This document shows positions 47,781-59,655 of a DNA stretch of 64,000 nt, piece after piece; within the stretch, counting starts at the first letter, position 1, and each line of letters opens with the position of its first letter. The DNA is from Oscheius tipulae (taxonomy: Eukaryota > Nematoda > Chromadorea > Rhabditida > Rhabditidae), in assembly GCA_037178975.1 (NCBI GenBank), contig JASJZH010000002.1, forward strand, positions 7,739,501 through 7,803,500, given 5' to 3'. The notes below the pieces were generated by a model. That model saw only the letters and a list, made by a program, of their open reading frames with translations, was not told where the DNA came from and searched no databases. The position numbers and the translations under genes were made by a program.

Positions 47781-48711
47781 ATGGAAACTACGCTTCTCAG
47801 CTTTCTTTACCTCCTCTCCAATCTGATATACCCGTTTTCCAGCACCTCATATGCTCCTTGGGCCCCAATGATGCTGGATGTGGCCCATATTTGTGCTCTG
47901 GCTATCCGGGCCGTCTATTGGCTCGTAGTCCTGGCTTGCAACTTTCTCGGCTACAGTCCAGTATGGGTGAAGAACGAGTGGAAGCGGCGGCAGCAAGAGG
48001 TAGCCTCTTTTCTCGGCAAAAAGCTCGAACTTTCCAGGAATTTAGCCGATCTCTGAAGGTTCCCAGTCATTTAGCAGTGCTTTACAGTGATAGAGGTGTC
48101 AGTAGGGTAGCTATTTTGATAAACTATCTTCTAAAATGGATTTAGGACGAAATAAATGCATTTTTTGACTGCTGCCTAGCCACTGGAATACGGCGAGTGA
48201 CAATCTACGATCCGTTCGGAGAGATACGAGCCATAGATGACAAATTGAGGATTATTGCAAGGACAAAGGTACGATTTATTTCCATTTTCCCCCCAAAAAC
48301 CTATTCTAGAACGTCCTAGTCTTCACTGGGACGAGCCCAAGCCAGATGGGTGATCACCGTATGGCCGTCCAAATTTTGCCGACAAATTGCGGGCGGAAGA
48401 GTCTTGTCGAAACATGTAAAATTGTAGGTTTTCCTGGTTTCTTTTTTAAAAGAGGAATGTAGCTCTCGACATCAAAATCGCCGGTGACAGTGAACAGCGT
48501 CAGCTCCACATTAGCCGAAAAGTTCTCTCTCAGTGAGCCAGATCTCCTAATACAGGTCGGACAGACGCCCTCCCTAGCCGGCTATCCACCCTGGACACTG
48601 AGAATTACCGAGTTTGTACAGGTCAGCTCTCTTTATCGTGAAATTTTCTCCGTAAATATGGTAGCAAGCTGTCGGACTGTAGGTATGTCATCAGCTACGA
48701 ACAAATTCTGA
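47781..48711 (+). CDS. nus-1: NUS1/NgBR-type subunit of cis-prenyltransferase (dehydrodolichyl diphosphate synthase complex)
   Basis: Exons 47781-47999, 48038-48106, 48146-48268, 48310-48423 and 48463-48711 give 257 aa. The N-terminal hydrophobic helices (LAIRAVYWLVVLACNFLGY) anchor the ER membrane. VPSHLAVLYSDRGVSR, FFDCCLATGIRRVTIYDPFG and PDLLIQVGQTPSLAGYPPWTLRITEF match the NgBR pseudo-catalytic domain. With DHDDS it makes the dolichol precursor used for protein glycosylation. The C-terminus, where family members have a conserved R-x-G, reads SCRTVGMSSATNKF, so the motif is altered or extended. All four introns are 38-41 nt. Confidence 0.85.
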
Positions 48712-50700
48712 CAGGAAATTCGCTAAGTAAAATGATATAAGCAGTCGGAAATGAACTGGACCGTTCTCATTACTGAATGTTTTTGCTGTCTAACTGAGAG
48801 CTAAATCGTATGCATTGTAGTGTCAGCCACTTGTTCATAAACTCTTTTTCTCAGTCAAAACATGTAAAACCACATAATCTATAAAATTTGACCCATCCTG
48901 TACCCAAAGAGACTGAATTTTCAGACGCGAACACTGCCGCACTCTCGTTTCCAGTTTGAAGAAGTCCTCATGAGCTTCAATAAGCGTGATATTCGAGTTG
49001 GAAAATGACCTTCAAGACATCTCCAGATGTCACCCCCCCCATTCAGTGCCCTTATCCTTGACCACATTTTGTTCCAAGTTATCATAGTCGTTAGATTTGT
49101 GTACATTGCCTGTTTTGGCCATTTTTTGTTGCCTTTTATGGGTGTTTTCCTTGCAAGCAAGTATTGCCTTTATACGAATGAACTGTGATACAGATTTTAT
49201 GTTTTGTAGTTTTTAAGACGATTTCCCGTTAGAATTTCTGTGATTTTTGAGAAAAAATGGGCGAGAAATATCATGCAGAGGCCTGAAAATCACCTAGGCA
49301 GCGTATTAGCGACGGAGAGAGAGCTTCTCATGTTGCCTATAGAGAAAGACGTCATTTTTGCTGACAAATGCAGGGGCCGTTTGATTTCCAGGCGCTTCGG
49401 GGAGAGAAAGGGATGACATTTAATGCCAATATCAGCATTTTGGTCTCTGTACTGCTTTCATTTCGAGCTTCCCTTGTCAAAACATGAAATCATGACTTTT
49501 TTGGACCAATTTGCGGCCGATATAAACGTTTTTGACTAAAGTTTCGTGTCGTAATCCCTCTAGCTCTTAATTTCATACGGATTTACTCGTTTTGGAAGAG
49601 AAATTTTCGACATGGGAGCCCAAAAAAAACAAGTTCTAGAGCTGCTGGAGTCTTACTTTGAACCCGACCTGCGTTTCCGACCAATTTTCAACCACGGAAA
49701 TATAAAAATTGGCTCTATATTTTTGTCTGTTTTCAGTTTTGAGTAAATTTCTGGCAACTGCCTCTTCTTAGCGTTCTTGTATATCAGTTTAGGTATGGTA
49801 TTAGGGTATTTAGATCTCTATTTTGTTCGTATTTCAATCTTTCTTTTAAAACATCTAATCTTGTGAGCTGATAGAACGCGTTAAAACACTTGTTACCGTA
49901 AAAGCTCTAACATAGTCTGTTCAAATATAATAGAGCATTTTTCAAATCGTCTGAAAATGCTCGGCGTTTTGAAGACCTTCAAATTCTTACAAATTTGTTT
50001 TTTGATTTCGTCAGAGGTATCACTCCTTTTTTTGTCAGTTTTACATTCTACGTATAGAGCCTTGTAATCTGCATTGTTTACATGCAAGAAAACTTCAAAA
50101 TATTGAAGGGAAAGCAGCGAAAAATGACGAAGACAAAAGTGCAAAATTTCGAAGAAGGTTGAAAACGCTCAAAATGGCGCGACCGTTTGAAAAATGCTAT
50201 ATTATTTCTGAACAAACTATGAGCACCCTCTTAGAAATACGCAATTACGTATTCGCTTTTTCGGGGTCAAGACGACTTTTTCTGACTTTCTGATGCTCTG
50301 CAAAGTTGTAGCCCGTGATCAGCTCTACAACTTTGCAGAACATCAGAAAGTCAGAAAAAGTCGTCTTGACCCGAAAAACGCGAATACATAATGACGTATT
50401 TCTTACGAAGGGGATGCTTATATTAGAAGAAATACGGTATCTGATTTCTAACCTCCAACCTACGAAAATCCATGGCATTCCCAGAAAAGCCTTGCTATGA
50501 CGGCTGAAAAACGGAAAAAATAGAAAGAGAGAGAGAGAGCTCTCTCCTACCCGCCAGCTTTTCTATTGATTCTAATCGGCGGTCAGTCCCGCAGCACAGG
50601 TTAGAGAAACAGACGGAGACCGTCTCACTCCCTTATCTTTCGCTCTCTCGTGCTAACTTTTTGACCTTATCGCAATTTTTCAACAAATTATCGTTTCCAG
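48712..50700. other. Intergenic region with foldback element
   Basis: About 2 kb of AT-rich DNA without exon structure. A near-perfect ~80-nt-arm hairpin (listed separately) lies at 50232-50404. A GTTTCCAG acceptor ends at 50700, eight bases before the next ATG. Confidence 0.5.
50232..50404. repeat. Foldback element with ~80-nt arms
   Basis: The left arm (50232-50311) and right arm (50324-50404) are reverse complements with only a handful of mismatches; the loop is 12 nt. The inner arm ends are ATGCTCTGCAAAGTTGTAG and CTACAACTTTGCAGAACAT, which tie it to the small palindromic family found elsewhere in the window. A transcript would form a long stem like a hairpin-RNA precursor. It could equally be a non-autonomous foldback transposon. 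Confidence 0.85.
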
Positions 50701-50708
50701 GGCCTGGG

Positions 50709-53700
50709 ATGGGTCTTTTAACCAAAGGCACGCCGCTGAGCTGGAGCGAGACCGAAAAGTACCTCGACTACATCAAGGTTTGTTGGATTTTCGTACAGAA
50801 ATAACAAAAAAATGGTTTGTAGAAACACGGTATAACCCAGTTCATCAACCTCTACCATCGCCTGAATAATCGCCAGGGTGATCAACTCAAATGGGGAGAC
50901 GAGATCGAGTACATCATCGTCAAGTTCGATGAGGAGAACAAGCGGGTTCGTCTCTTTCCCTTGTTCTTACTAATTTTGTTAATGCGGATCACATTTTACC
51001 AGCAGATATGCGCTGGAAGTTGAGAAGTCCCCGGCGACCTCATTTTTTGAGCCATTAGGTTGAAAATCAAGAATATAAAAATTTTTCGTCTTCAATTTTC
51101 GGAGTCCAAACAATGAAAATGCCGATTACTCCGATATTACCACACCGATCGATCTGAAAATTGTTTGCCGAGTACTTTGACGCATCACTAATACCGCATT
51201 GAGTAATTTCTGTCTTGTGAACTCCATCTTAGTCCATCTTTCCTTTGCAGGTCCAAGTATCTTGTCGAGCAGAGGAGGTCCTCTCCCGTCTCCAGGCTGA
51301 AGAAGAAGTCAATGCGCTGCTCGGAACGGCCAACAAGTGTCTCTGGCGCCCAGAGTTCGGTGCCTTCCAGATCGAGGGCACTCCCGGGGTTCCCTACGGC
51401 GGTAATTTGTTGCACACTACTGCTAAATCCTCATTTTACAGGTCTTCTAGCGTGCTTCAATCTCGTCGAGGCCAACATGATAAATCGGCGCGAGGAGGTT
51501 AAGAAGTACTTGAAGAAGAACGAGAGCATCATGTCAATCACCTTTCCATCCCTCGGCGTTCCCGGTTTCACGAATCCTGAAATGCGACCTACCCCTGATG
51601 AGGAAGGACCCGGCAAGAGTGTCTTTTGGCCTGAGGACGTCGTCTTCTGTGGACATCCGAGGTTTTTTGAGCCTTCTCGCCAACTTAATGCCTGACTCAG
51701 ATTCAAAAATCTCGTGAGAAATATCAGAGGAAGACGTGGGGAGAAGATAGCCATCCATGTGCCGGTCTACAAGGACGTGAACACTCCGAGTCCCTACATT
51801 GAGGATCTGTCCAAGTATGGACAGGGAGAGCAGATCGCCGCGGCGAAGCCCGATCACATCTACATGGATCATATGGGTTTTGGGATGGGCTGCTGCTGTC
51901 TTCAGGTGAGGCTCTGTTTGCTGCTTGTTTTGTCGTTTTGGTTTCGATTAAGCGGAATTATTCAGTGATCTAATCCAAAATACGTGACACGTTCGGATTC
52001 GTGAGTACGAAGACCTGGACCAAAGTCAGAGAATAATTTGTAAACAGTAGATGGAAAATTTGGTATCCTATGGAGGCAATTCAAACAGGAATACCTTATA
52101 AGTATAAACGCCAATGTTTCTGACTCACTTTGTCGCTCCCAGATAATGGTTGGTATATACAGGTAGTACTCATCGAGTGTTATCAAAAAATACCAGTTTT
52201 ACCCGAAAATATTCACTAATGGAGGCGCGACGGACAAAACTTTCCAAAAAATTGGGAGGAAAACTGCCGTATTTCGGGCTCTAAGTAGTATTATCTTGTA
52301 GAGCTCAACGAGTACAAAAACGAGTTCACTAAAAATTCGGTATATGTCTAGAAATCCGGTAAAAATATTTCATTGTCGAGCTACAGCGCTTTGAAGTTAG
52401 TAGCAGTAAAGGAGGCAACACGGTTTGACTGGACGCCAAATTGCGTACTGAAAAATAATGCATGTTTGCGTTTTTCGATGCGTTTGACCCATTTTTTCGG
52501 CTTGAAAGTGTTTAATCGATTTAGCATGATTTTAGACTTTTACATTTACATACTATTTTACACAAATTTTACAAAATTCAAAACAACGAGAGTAGTAGTT
52601 TTCAATTTTTCAGTAGACTTTAACGTCTCAACACTTCTAGAGTAGATTTTCATGCTGAATCGATTAAACACACTTTCAAGCCAAGAAAATAGATCAAACG
52701 CAAAAAAAATGCAAAAAATGCTATATTCATTCTTTTACACTGCACGACTTTTTCATTCTCAAATGACCATGTATTCTTCGTCAAAAAATATCAAAATATG
52801 TTCGAACTCCTTTCTATAGTTCGAAGCCTAATAGATAAGAATCCCTAGTCTACTTACAAACAGTACAAGTTCCGTGTAAAATTTATCGGTTTACATCAAT
52901 AATTGGACATAAGGGGAATTAGGATCAAAAAGTATTCGCTTTACGAGGTTTTCTGACTCTTCAACAATTCTGTCTATGTCACAATTAAAAAGTTGCCTGA
53001 GCCTGAGCCTATCCTGCTCTAAATCAATGTTATGCGTCAACCACTTCCAAATTAGGCTCACAGCACGTTTTGACGGTTTTAGTTAAGTGTTCATAAAAGC
53101 CGTGCACAAAGTCGAAAACCGGCTCAAGCTATAATATATATATTGACGTTTTAGAGCCATCTTTGGAACCCCATGAAGTAATGGGTTTGAGGCTTCTTTA
53201 GTTAGGCACTAACCCTGTCTCTTTCTGAAAATTTTTGACACAATTATGTGACAAAAAAGCACTGGCTAAGCTCAGAATCTCATATATTTCCTATCTTGCA
53301 GGTCACCTTCCAAGCTGTCAACGTGAACGAGGCTCGTTGGCTCTACGATCAGCTCACCCCCATCACCCCGATTCTCCTCGCGCTTTCGGCCGCCACACCA
53401 ATCTTCCGCTCCACACTGGCCGATGTCGATTCTCGCTGGGACGTTATTTCTTCGGTAAGTTTTCGTTTCGAGAGCCAAAAAGAGTTACATTTTAGTCCGT
53501 AGACGATCGAACCTTTGAGGAACGTGGGCTGCAGCCATTGAACAAGTCCAAGTGGAAAATTGACAAAAGCCGCTATGACTCGACAGACTGCTACATTTAT
53601 CCATGCAGCGCTGGATACAATGACATTCCGCTTCAGTACGACGAAGGAATACTGAAGCAGCTTCTGGATGGAGATATCGATGAGCATTTGGCCAAACATA

Positions 53701-55697
53701 TTGCTCATCTCTTCATCAGAGACCCGCTTCAGGTTTCTCACTTTTTTTTTTCTTGCTTCTCAAGCCACTGATCAGACAGTTAGACAGTTACATCTGTTGT
53801 GGCTTTGTGCTCGAGCCACCGACAAAATAGTTAGACAGTCGCGTCGGTTATGGCCTTGTTTATACTTGAAAGTTGACAGTGCTGCGCACCAACTTATGAG
53901 CATAGGCGACAATACGTAGCTGTTTTTTCTTCAAAACTGGCTGCATATCAACGTCTACACTTAAGAGCTGGTGTGCTTTTTTGATGCTTATGACTCTGGA
54001 TATACGGTATTTTCTAGTTACTAGCCATATGAGAGGCATGCACTTATCATCTACTTGGTCGAAACTTTTTACGCAGCCTTCTTTTGATCAAAAGTACTTC
54101 CCTTCTTTTGTTTTTCGGTCGGAGGGCTTCCTTGTTTTGTCTGTAACAGGATAAGAGACATTGACGTCTCTTCCTGACCTTATTGGCAAGATTGGCAGAT
54201 AGAAGATCCCAATTTGTCAGATGGAAGAGAAACATGGCTGAAATGCTAGGAATAGTACTATTAGAGACGGTGACAGGGCAGCGCAAAAAGCGCTCGGTTA
54301 AACTGGAATTGAGGCAATTGGAGACCTAAACCCTCAATTTCCAGGTCTTTCAAGAACGCATCGAACAAGACGACGAGAAGAGCTCGGAGCATTTCGAGAC
54401 AATCCAGTCCTCCAATTGGAACAACATGCGCTTCAAGCCCCCTCCACCTGATCATCCTGAAATTGGCTGGAGGGTCGAGTTCCGACCTACCGAGGTCCAG
54501 TTGACTGATTTCGAGAATGCCGCCTACTGCTGCTTCGTTGTGCTTCTTACCAGGTTTTTGGGGTTAACATCTATGAAAATCTCAAGTTTAGGGTGATAAT
54601 CTCCTTCCGACTGACCTACCTCCTGCCAATCTCCAAGGTCACAGAGAACATGAAGAGGGCACAGAAGAAGGATGCGGTTCTGAATGAGAAGTTCTACTTC
54701 AGGTAGGTTTCTTTTCGTTAATTTTTGATCATACCGGAAACTGAATAACTGGCTGGGAACGATTCCATTTTAGCCTCTGGAAATCAGGAATGAGATTCAG
54801 CCTTTCGCTGACATTGACAGAACAGGTAGACAGTCACGTCGGTTGTGGCCTTGTTTTTTCAAGCCAAGACAGCTATAGACAGGTCCGTCAAAACTCTTCC
54901 AAAACTAGATTTCCTGCAGTATTGAGCAAAGCCTACACTTTAATTTTTGTTTAATTTACCAACTTTTTGAACGGTTTTTGCCAGAAACGTGCCGCTTTTG
55001 CAGAAAAGAGCTCTCGAACTGCAAAAGTGCCCCCGAGACGATGAAAGAAACCGCCAAATGTGGCCCGCCAAGCGGCGAAATCGAGGAGATGTCCATTGAC
55101 GAGATTGTGAACGGAAAAGAAGGCGGCTTTCTCGGCCTGATCCCTCTCATTCGACAGTTCTTGGACAGCGCCGACATTGACGTAGACACCCGCTGCAGTA
55201 TCACCCAGTATTTGAACTTTATCTCGGTTTGCGCTTAGTTTTTCATTTTAATAATGAGACATTTTTAAGAAACGTGCCTCCGGAGAAATCAATACGCTGG
55301 CCAGATGGATGCGCAACTTTGTAGATGGACATCCGAGCTACAAGAAGGATAGTCACGTCCCACAGGATACCGTCTTTGACATGATCAAATTGGTGGGTTT
55401 TTACATATTGCGTTCCCCGCGTAGCCCATCAATCTTTTTCAACCTTTTTCCTATCTGTCAGTTAGACATAATCTCCAGTTCTGCTCCTTTATTATCTCAA
55501 ACCATGACTGGCTGTCATGTTGAGCAACCATCTTACAAAATGACAGGAATAATTTCCAGATGGACGACATCGCTTCGGGCCGGAAACATTCGGAAGAGCT
55601 GCTCGGCTACTATCGCTCTAAGACAGACAGTCACATCCCAGCCGCTGTTCGACGAGCCGAAGAAAATCTCATTCTCAACAATCAGAAGCGACAGTAA
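50709..55697 (+). CDS. gcs-1: Glutamate-cysteine ligase catalytic subunit
   Basis: Twelve exons (50709-50777, 50823-50945, 51251-51401, 51442-51661, 51701-51905, 53302-53454, 53496-53732, 54345-54553, 54592-54702, 55004-55226, 55270-55392, 55560-55697) give 653 aa, the size of animal GCLC. Landmarks: [61 protein letters not shown] with the active-site-area Cys, [32 protein letters not shown], then [17 protein letters not shown] and ARWMRNF. It makes gamma-glutamylcysteine, the rate-limiting step of glutathione synthesis; C. elegans gcs-1 is an SKN-1 target. The exon at 55004 starts after the inner TTTTGCAG, not the earlier CCAG at 54984, or the frame is lost. The 1.4-kb intron 51906-53301 carries a long inverted repeat. 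Confidence 0.97.
52461..52719. repeat. Long inverted repeat in GCLC intron
   Basis: The left arm (about 52461-52540) and right arm (about 52637-52719) pair over roughly 75 nt. The best block is CTTGAAAGTGTTTAATCGAT against the reverse complement of a matching stretch at 52660-52680. About 95 nt lie between the arms. It is a likely foldback or MITE-type insertion. Confidence 0.7.
53762..53865. repeat. Intronic repeat family copy (two units)
   Basis: Two units about 50 nt apart, each with a preceding AGCCAC, then GTTAGACAGT and a variant of CACGTCGGTTGTGGC, then CTTGT. They are located just after the donor at 53733. A third single unit lies at 54824-54870 in a later intron of the same gene. 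Confidence 0.7.
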
Positions 55698-56770
55698 TTT
55701 TATCGCTTGTTCTAAGTAGCCCATATTTTCTTTAAAAACTAGTCGAATGGTTGTGCCATAATCCCCCACTATGACAATTTTTCTTGCATATTTATTTTCT
55801 AACCAGAGAGCGAAATAAACACATATCAGCGATCTGTTTCTCTGCTTGTCTTGTACGCCTGAGACTCTTAAACTTGTGAGAGGGAGAATGACGACAGCCA
55901 AGCGACATAATTTCGGGAGTGTTGAAGTTGATGAGGCTCCGTAAAAACTTCTCCTTAGCTTCTCTAGGAGGGAGACGTGCTGATATGGAACGATAAAAAC
56001 AAAAGATCAATATCACCTGTTATGAACGAATTAATTTGGGACATTTGAGGGGCGCCTTTCGGTAATGACGCTGCCCTCAAGGAGCCTATCGGACCGGTCG
56101 AAGCTCGTTCTTGCGGTCCTGGGACTCGTAGACCGTGTTCGAACTGAGGTGTTCGATGTCGTCGGACGCAATAGCGTCTTGAAGAAGGGCAACGACTCAT
56201 CCTGTCTACTCGTCATCGTCTTTTCATCTGCACTGCAAAAATGTTCCAATGTGCAATGAGAGAAGAAAAGATTGAAATCTAGACTTGCTGACTCTTCTCA
56301 CTGCTTTGAGTCTGCTCAGTTCAGAAATAGGTTCGTCCCTATTTGAAGACTGAACAAGTTCCCAATCTTTTGGAACTGCTGTACATCACTCATAGACGAT
56401 GGAAGTTATATTTCTTCAAAATTACTCTGCAACATTGACAAACACGCAAAAACACTTTCTCATGCGACTTCAGGGTGCAGCAACCCATGTTTAGACAAAT
56501 CAGCGATCTCCGGCTTGTAAAATACTGCCCAGTTGCTATAAAAGTCAACGATCCCAAGCAAGTTTGGTCGGAATTGCGATCTTAGCCTGGTAGGGCGATT
56601 TTTGTGCTGTTAAACAAAAAATTGCGTCATGCCAATGAGAAAAAGACCCGCTCTAGCCGTCTCGAACCTTCTCGAAGCCACGCGAATTCTCACCACTGTT
56701 CAAAAGACCTTAAACTAAAATTTTATTCTTTCCAAATTGTTTTATCTTACCTTTATACTCCAATTTCTAG
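55698..56770. other. Intergenic; possible coding relic on the minus strand
   Basis: On the minus strand, about 56194-56093, one frame reads VVALLQDAIASDDIEHLSSN and then VYESQDRKNELRPVR before a stop. It looks protein-like but has three stops just upstream and no good acceptor, so it may be a relic or an exon with an unseen partner. Nothing else is seen. Confidence 0.3.
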
Positions 56771-58957
56771 ATGGCAGAAAATCCATACTGGAAGTCGCTC
56801 TTGGCGATATCAACAGCAGCCAGCGACCAGACAAAAGGGAGCGGCGGCGAGCCGAGGGTTCTGGACGAGGAAGTGATTTCATCCTATTTTTCGCCTAAAA
56901 CCAAAATTTTAGAACAGAAAATGGCTCGAACAAGTCATGTCCGACTTGGTGAAAGACACGGATCCAGCTGTCCAGCTGGACAATGTAATGAAGAGTCTCC
57001 ACTGCTATGCGGCCGATGCGACAGCTCTCAAGGAGGGAGATCTGGACAGTCTGGAAGTAATTATACATACTTTTTTTTTGTGGAAAATATGGTTCGTAGC
57101 TCTGGGGAAGCCTTTGACCAACTTCAAAAGCGAATATAGACCTCCTAAAGCCTCTTTTCACGATCGCCAGCACCCGAAATAGATGAAAACGTCTGAATCT
57201 CTGATACCTTCCGAAACCCTCTACTTTTCGAGCTGTTAACCAGCAAGATCCAGAATATTGAATGCCTCTTCCAAGCTCAATAATTGGTCGAAGTATTAGT
57301 TAAAACTTCCTAGATTTGGTGTGGGAGGACCTGACAGAAGAGCTAGGCTTTTACATCTTCGTATTTTTGGTCTTGTAAAACATTTTATACGCTTGGGAGC
57401 TATTAATACCTGCCAAAAGATTATATTAGCTTTAGACAGGAGTATCGGAGCTAAAAGTATGATCATATCTTGCCAGAAAACGGTCTGAACCTGAGAAATG
57501 GCTGTAACGCGTTTAGGGTGCCAAAAGGGCCACAGTTACACAGCAACGATTGTTGTAGCATAGAAAACAGTGCCACAACTGCTACAGTTAGACAGCTGCA
57601 AAGGTTGTGGCTCGACAATATTATAAAACCTACCTGCTACATAAAATTCCACCCAAAACATGTCCATTTTCAGGATCTTGCAATTCGACTCGAAGACTTG
57701 CTCTCCTTCACTCCCCTAACCCAACAGTTTGTCAACAGTGGTGGTCTCATCATGCTTCGGCAATTCATAGTGCTTTTTTCTGTTTGGTTTGAAAACTCCT
57801 TATTTTTCCAGGAAAATCACAACGAGCCACTACGAGTCCTTTTCGCCAAATGCATCCTGACCTTCACAGACAACAATCCGCCCGCACAGAAGGCCGTCCT
57901 GGACAGCGGCATCTTGGAATTCATGCTCAAATATCTAGAGAAGGACGACGGAAATGAGGTACGTTTTTTGAAAGTATCCATTTAGAAGCCGCAACAACCG
58001 CAGTTAGACAGCGTTGAAGTCACAACCGCTTTCATTAACAAAAAAATTCAGAAATTGAAAGTGAAATACCTCGGCGGCGTATCCGGAACCGTCCGTTCCA
58101 ACGAGAACACCTTCGAAGGATTCCTGAAGCTGACAGGACCCGACATTTTAACGAAGCTGGCAGTAGACTATTCTCAGGAGAAGGTAGCCGTAAAATCAGC
58201 CCGTGTTCTCGCCTCAATCGCCTACAATCTTCAGGATTCAGGTTTTTAGTCTTACTTTATGTTATTTGGAGAATGTTCCAGACAAGTACGCCGATTATCT
58301 ACTTCCCAATGTGATCAAAAGCTATCGAGCCGTGGCCGCCAGGAATCGGAACGACGAGAAATTGGCAGAGCTCGAATATATTCGGTAAGTGCAGTTTTTG
58401 GGAGATTCGACGTCTGATCCAATTTTCGCTCATAGCTTGTCAGGAAAGAAACAGTTAGAACAAGTTTTTCGTTAATTTTCACCGTCTTATCGTGATTTTT
58501 TGGGATTGTTGACGATTGCAAACGAAAGAGCAAGTGTATTATGCTATAGAGTGAGAAGACAAATGGGATAAACATGAAAATAATTTCGAAAAAAAATACT
58601 ATACAAGGTACTAAGCCGAAAATTAGGCAACGCAAAGTGGTTTGTAATCACGGATGGACAGGTAGACATCTTGCGCTTAAGTAGTAGACACATCAGAATG
58701 AGGAAAAAATTTCAAAAACAGAACAACAAAAGGGGGCAGGGGGACCTTTTTGAAAAAAAAATTGGTGCTATCCCCGTCTTACGACTCAACTTGTCTGTCT
58801 TGTTTATAGTTTAACTTTCAGCGACTTCTTCGAACGATACGTCCCCAAGGAGAAGTTGAACACGGAGCTCCTCTCGACTCTTATCGACGGACTCGAGAAG
58901 GAACATGGCAGCGAGGCCCAGGACCAGATCAAGACCCTCCTGAAGAAGTACGCCTAA
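56771..58957 (+). CDS. Hsp70-binding protein 1 (HSPBP1/Fes1 type nucleotide exchange factor)
   Basis: Seven exons (56771-56872, 56913-57056, 57674-57769, 57812-57958, 58052-58241, 58282-58384, 58822-58957) give 305 aa. MAENPYWKSLL, then NRKWLEQVMSDLVKDTDPAVQL, IRLEDLLSFTPLTQQFVNSGGL, then EPLRVLFAKCILTFTDNNPP and KVAVKSARVLASIAYNLQ form the armadillo-like helical repeats of HSPBP1. The protein opens the Hsp70 nucleotide-binding domain to release ADP and can inhibit CHIP. TTTCTAG lies directly before the ATG, suggesting trans-splicing. Introns 57057-57673 and 57959-58051 contain AGTTAGACAG-type repeat pieces. Confidence 0.9.
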
Positions 58958-59655
58958 ACTTTGTGATCTCTCCCAGTTTTTACACCAATACCCGGTAGAT
59001 ATGCACACGGAAGATAAATTGCATCATTTTTACCATGTCTGCTGTAAAAACTAATCCTATGGATGAATCTAAAGGGCGAAAACCATATCGACGGGGTTCT
59101 TGGGGGGTTTCATAAAGCAATGAAAAATTTTACCCACACAGGGAAAATAATTTACGCTCCGGGATTCGCGAACCCGACGTCTGTTGCTACGTAGTCTGTT
59201 CTAACCAACTGAGCCATGTGGCCAAAGCTCGCAAGGACATTCTAAAATTGGGGCGCAGTTGGCCTCCAATGACGCAGCTCCAAGTGGCGCGGTCAGAGTA
59301 TCCTGGGTTCGAATCCCGGAGCGTAAATTATTTCGCCAAAATGGTCCCTTGCCATTGGAAACACATATTTTTGGCGCTATCGGAGCAGAAATCGCTTACT
59401 TTCTTGATCGCTGGCCAGCGGCTTGTCCAGTTCGTTGCCGTTCCAATCGGCAGCAGCCCCACGGTCTAATTGGAACGTGATCTCACCTTTTCTCCCCTCT
59501 TTTGGCACAGAATTTTTCCGCGTCTGCCATTCGCAGGCCGGACAGCCATGTCCACCCCCATGTTCCAGTAGAGTTGTAACTGGTTTTTTTGCCTGGTCAC
59601 CCCCGCTCGTTAGAGAGACATGCTACATGAAATGATGGCCAGTGTTATCATTCAG
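58958..59655. other. Intergenic or 5' part of next gene
   Basis: Holds a pair of tRNA-like segments in inverted orientation (59146-59332). The N-terminal exon of the PAX-like gene should lie here or be replaced by a trans-spliced leader; I could not place it. Confidence 0.4.
59146..59332. repeat. Inverted pair of tRNA-like ends (SINE/MITE-like)
   Basis: AATAATTTACGCTCCGGGAT at 59146 and its reverse complement ending at 59332 frame a ~187-bp unit. Each arm contains a B-box-like GGGTTCG..AATCCCGG, and the minus-strand copy also has an A-box-like TGGCTCAGTTGGTTAGAA (about 59217-59200). Neither folds into a complete tRNA. Confidence 0.6.

Noticed and set aside
54985..55003. GCLC exon start at the first CCAG (54984).
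   Set aside because: It puts the conserved [12 protein letters not shown] block out of frame; the inner TTTTGCAG keeps FYFRKELSNC in frame.
59217..59330. Functional tRNA gene.
   Set aside because: The T-arm has an insertion or the anticodon arm is missing, and acceptor ends do not pair.
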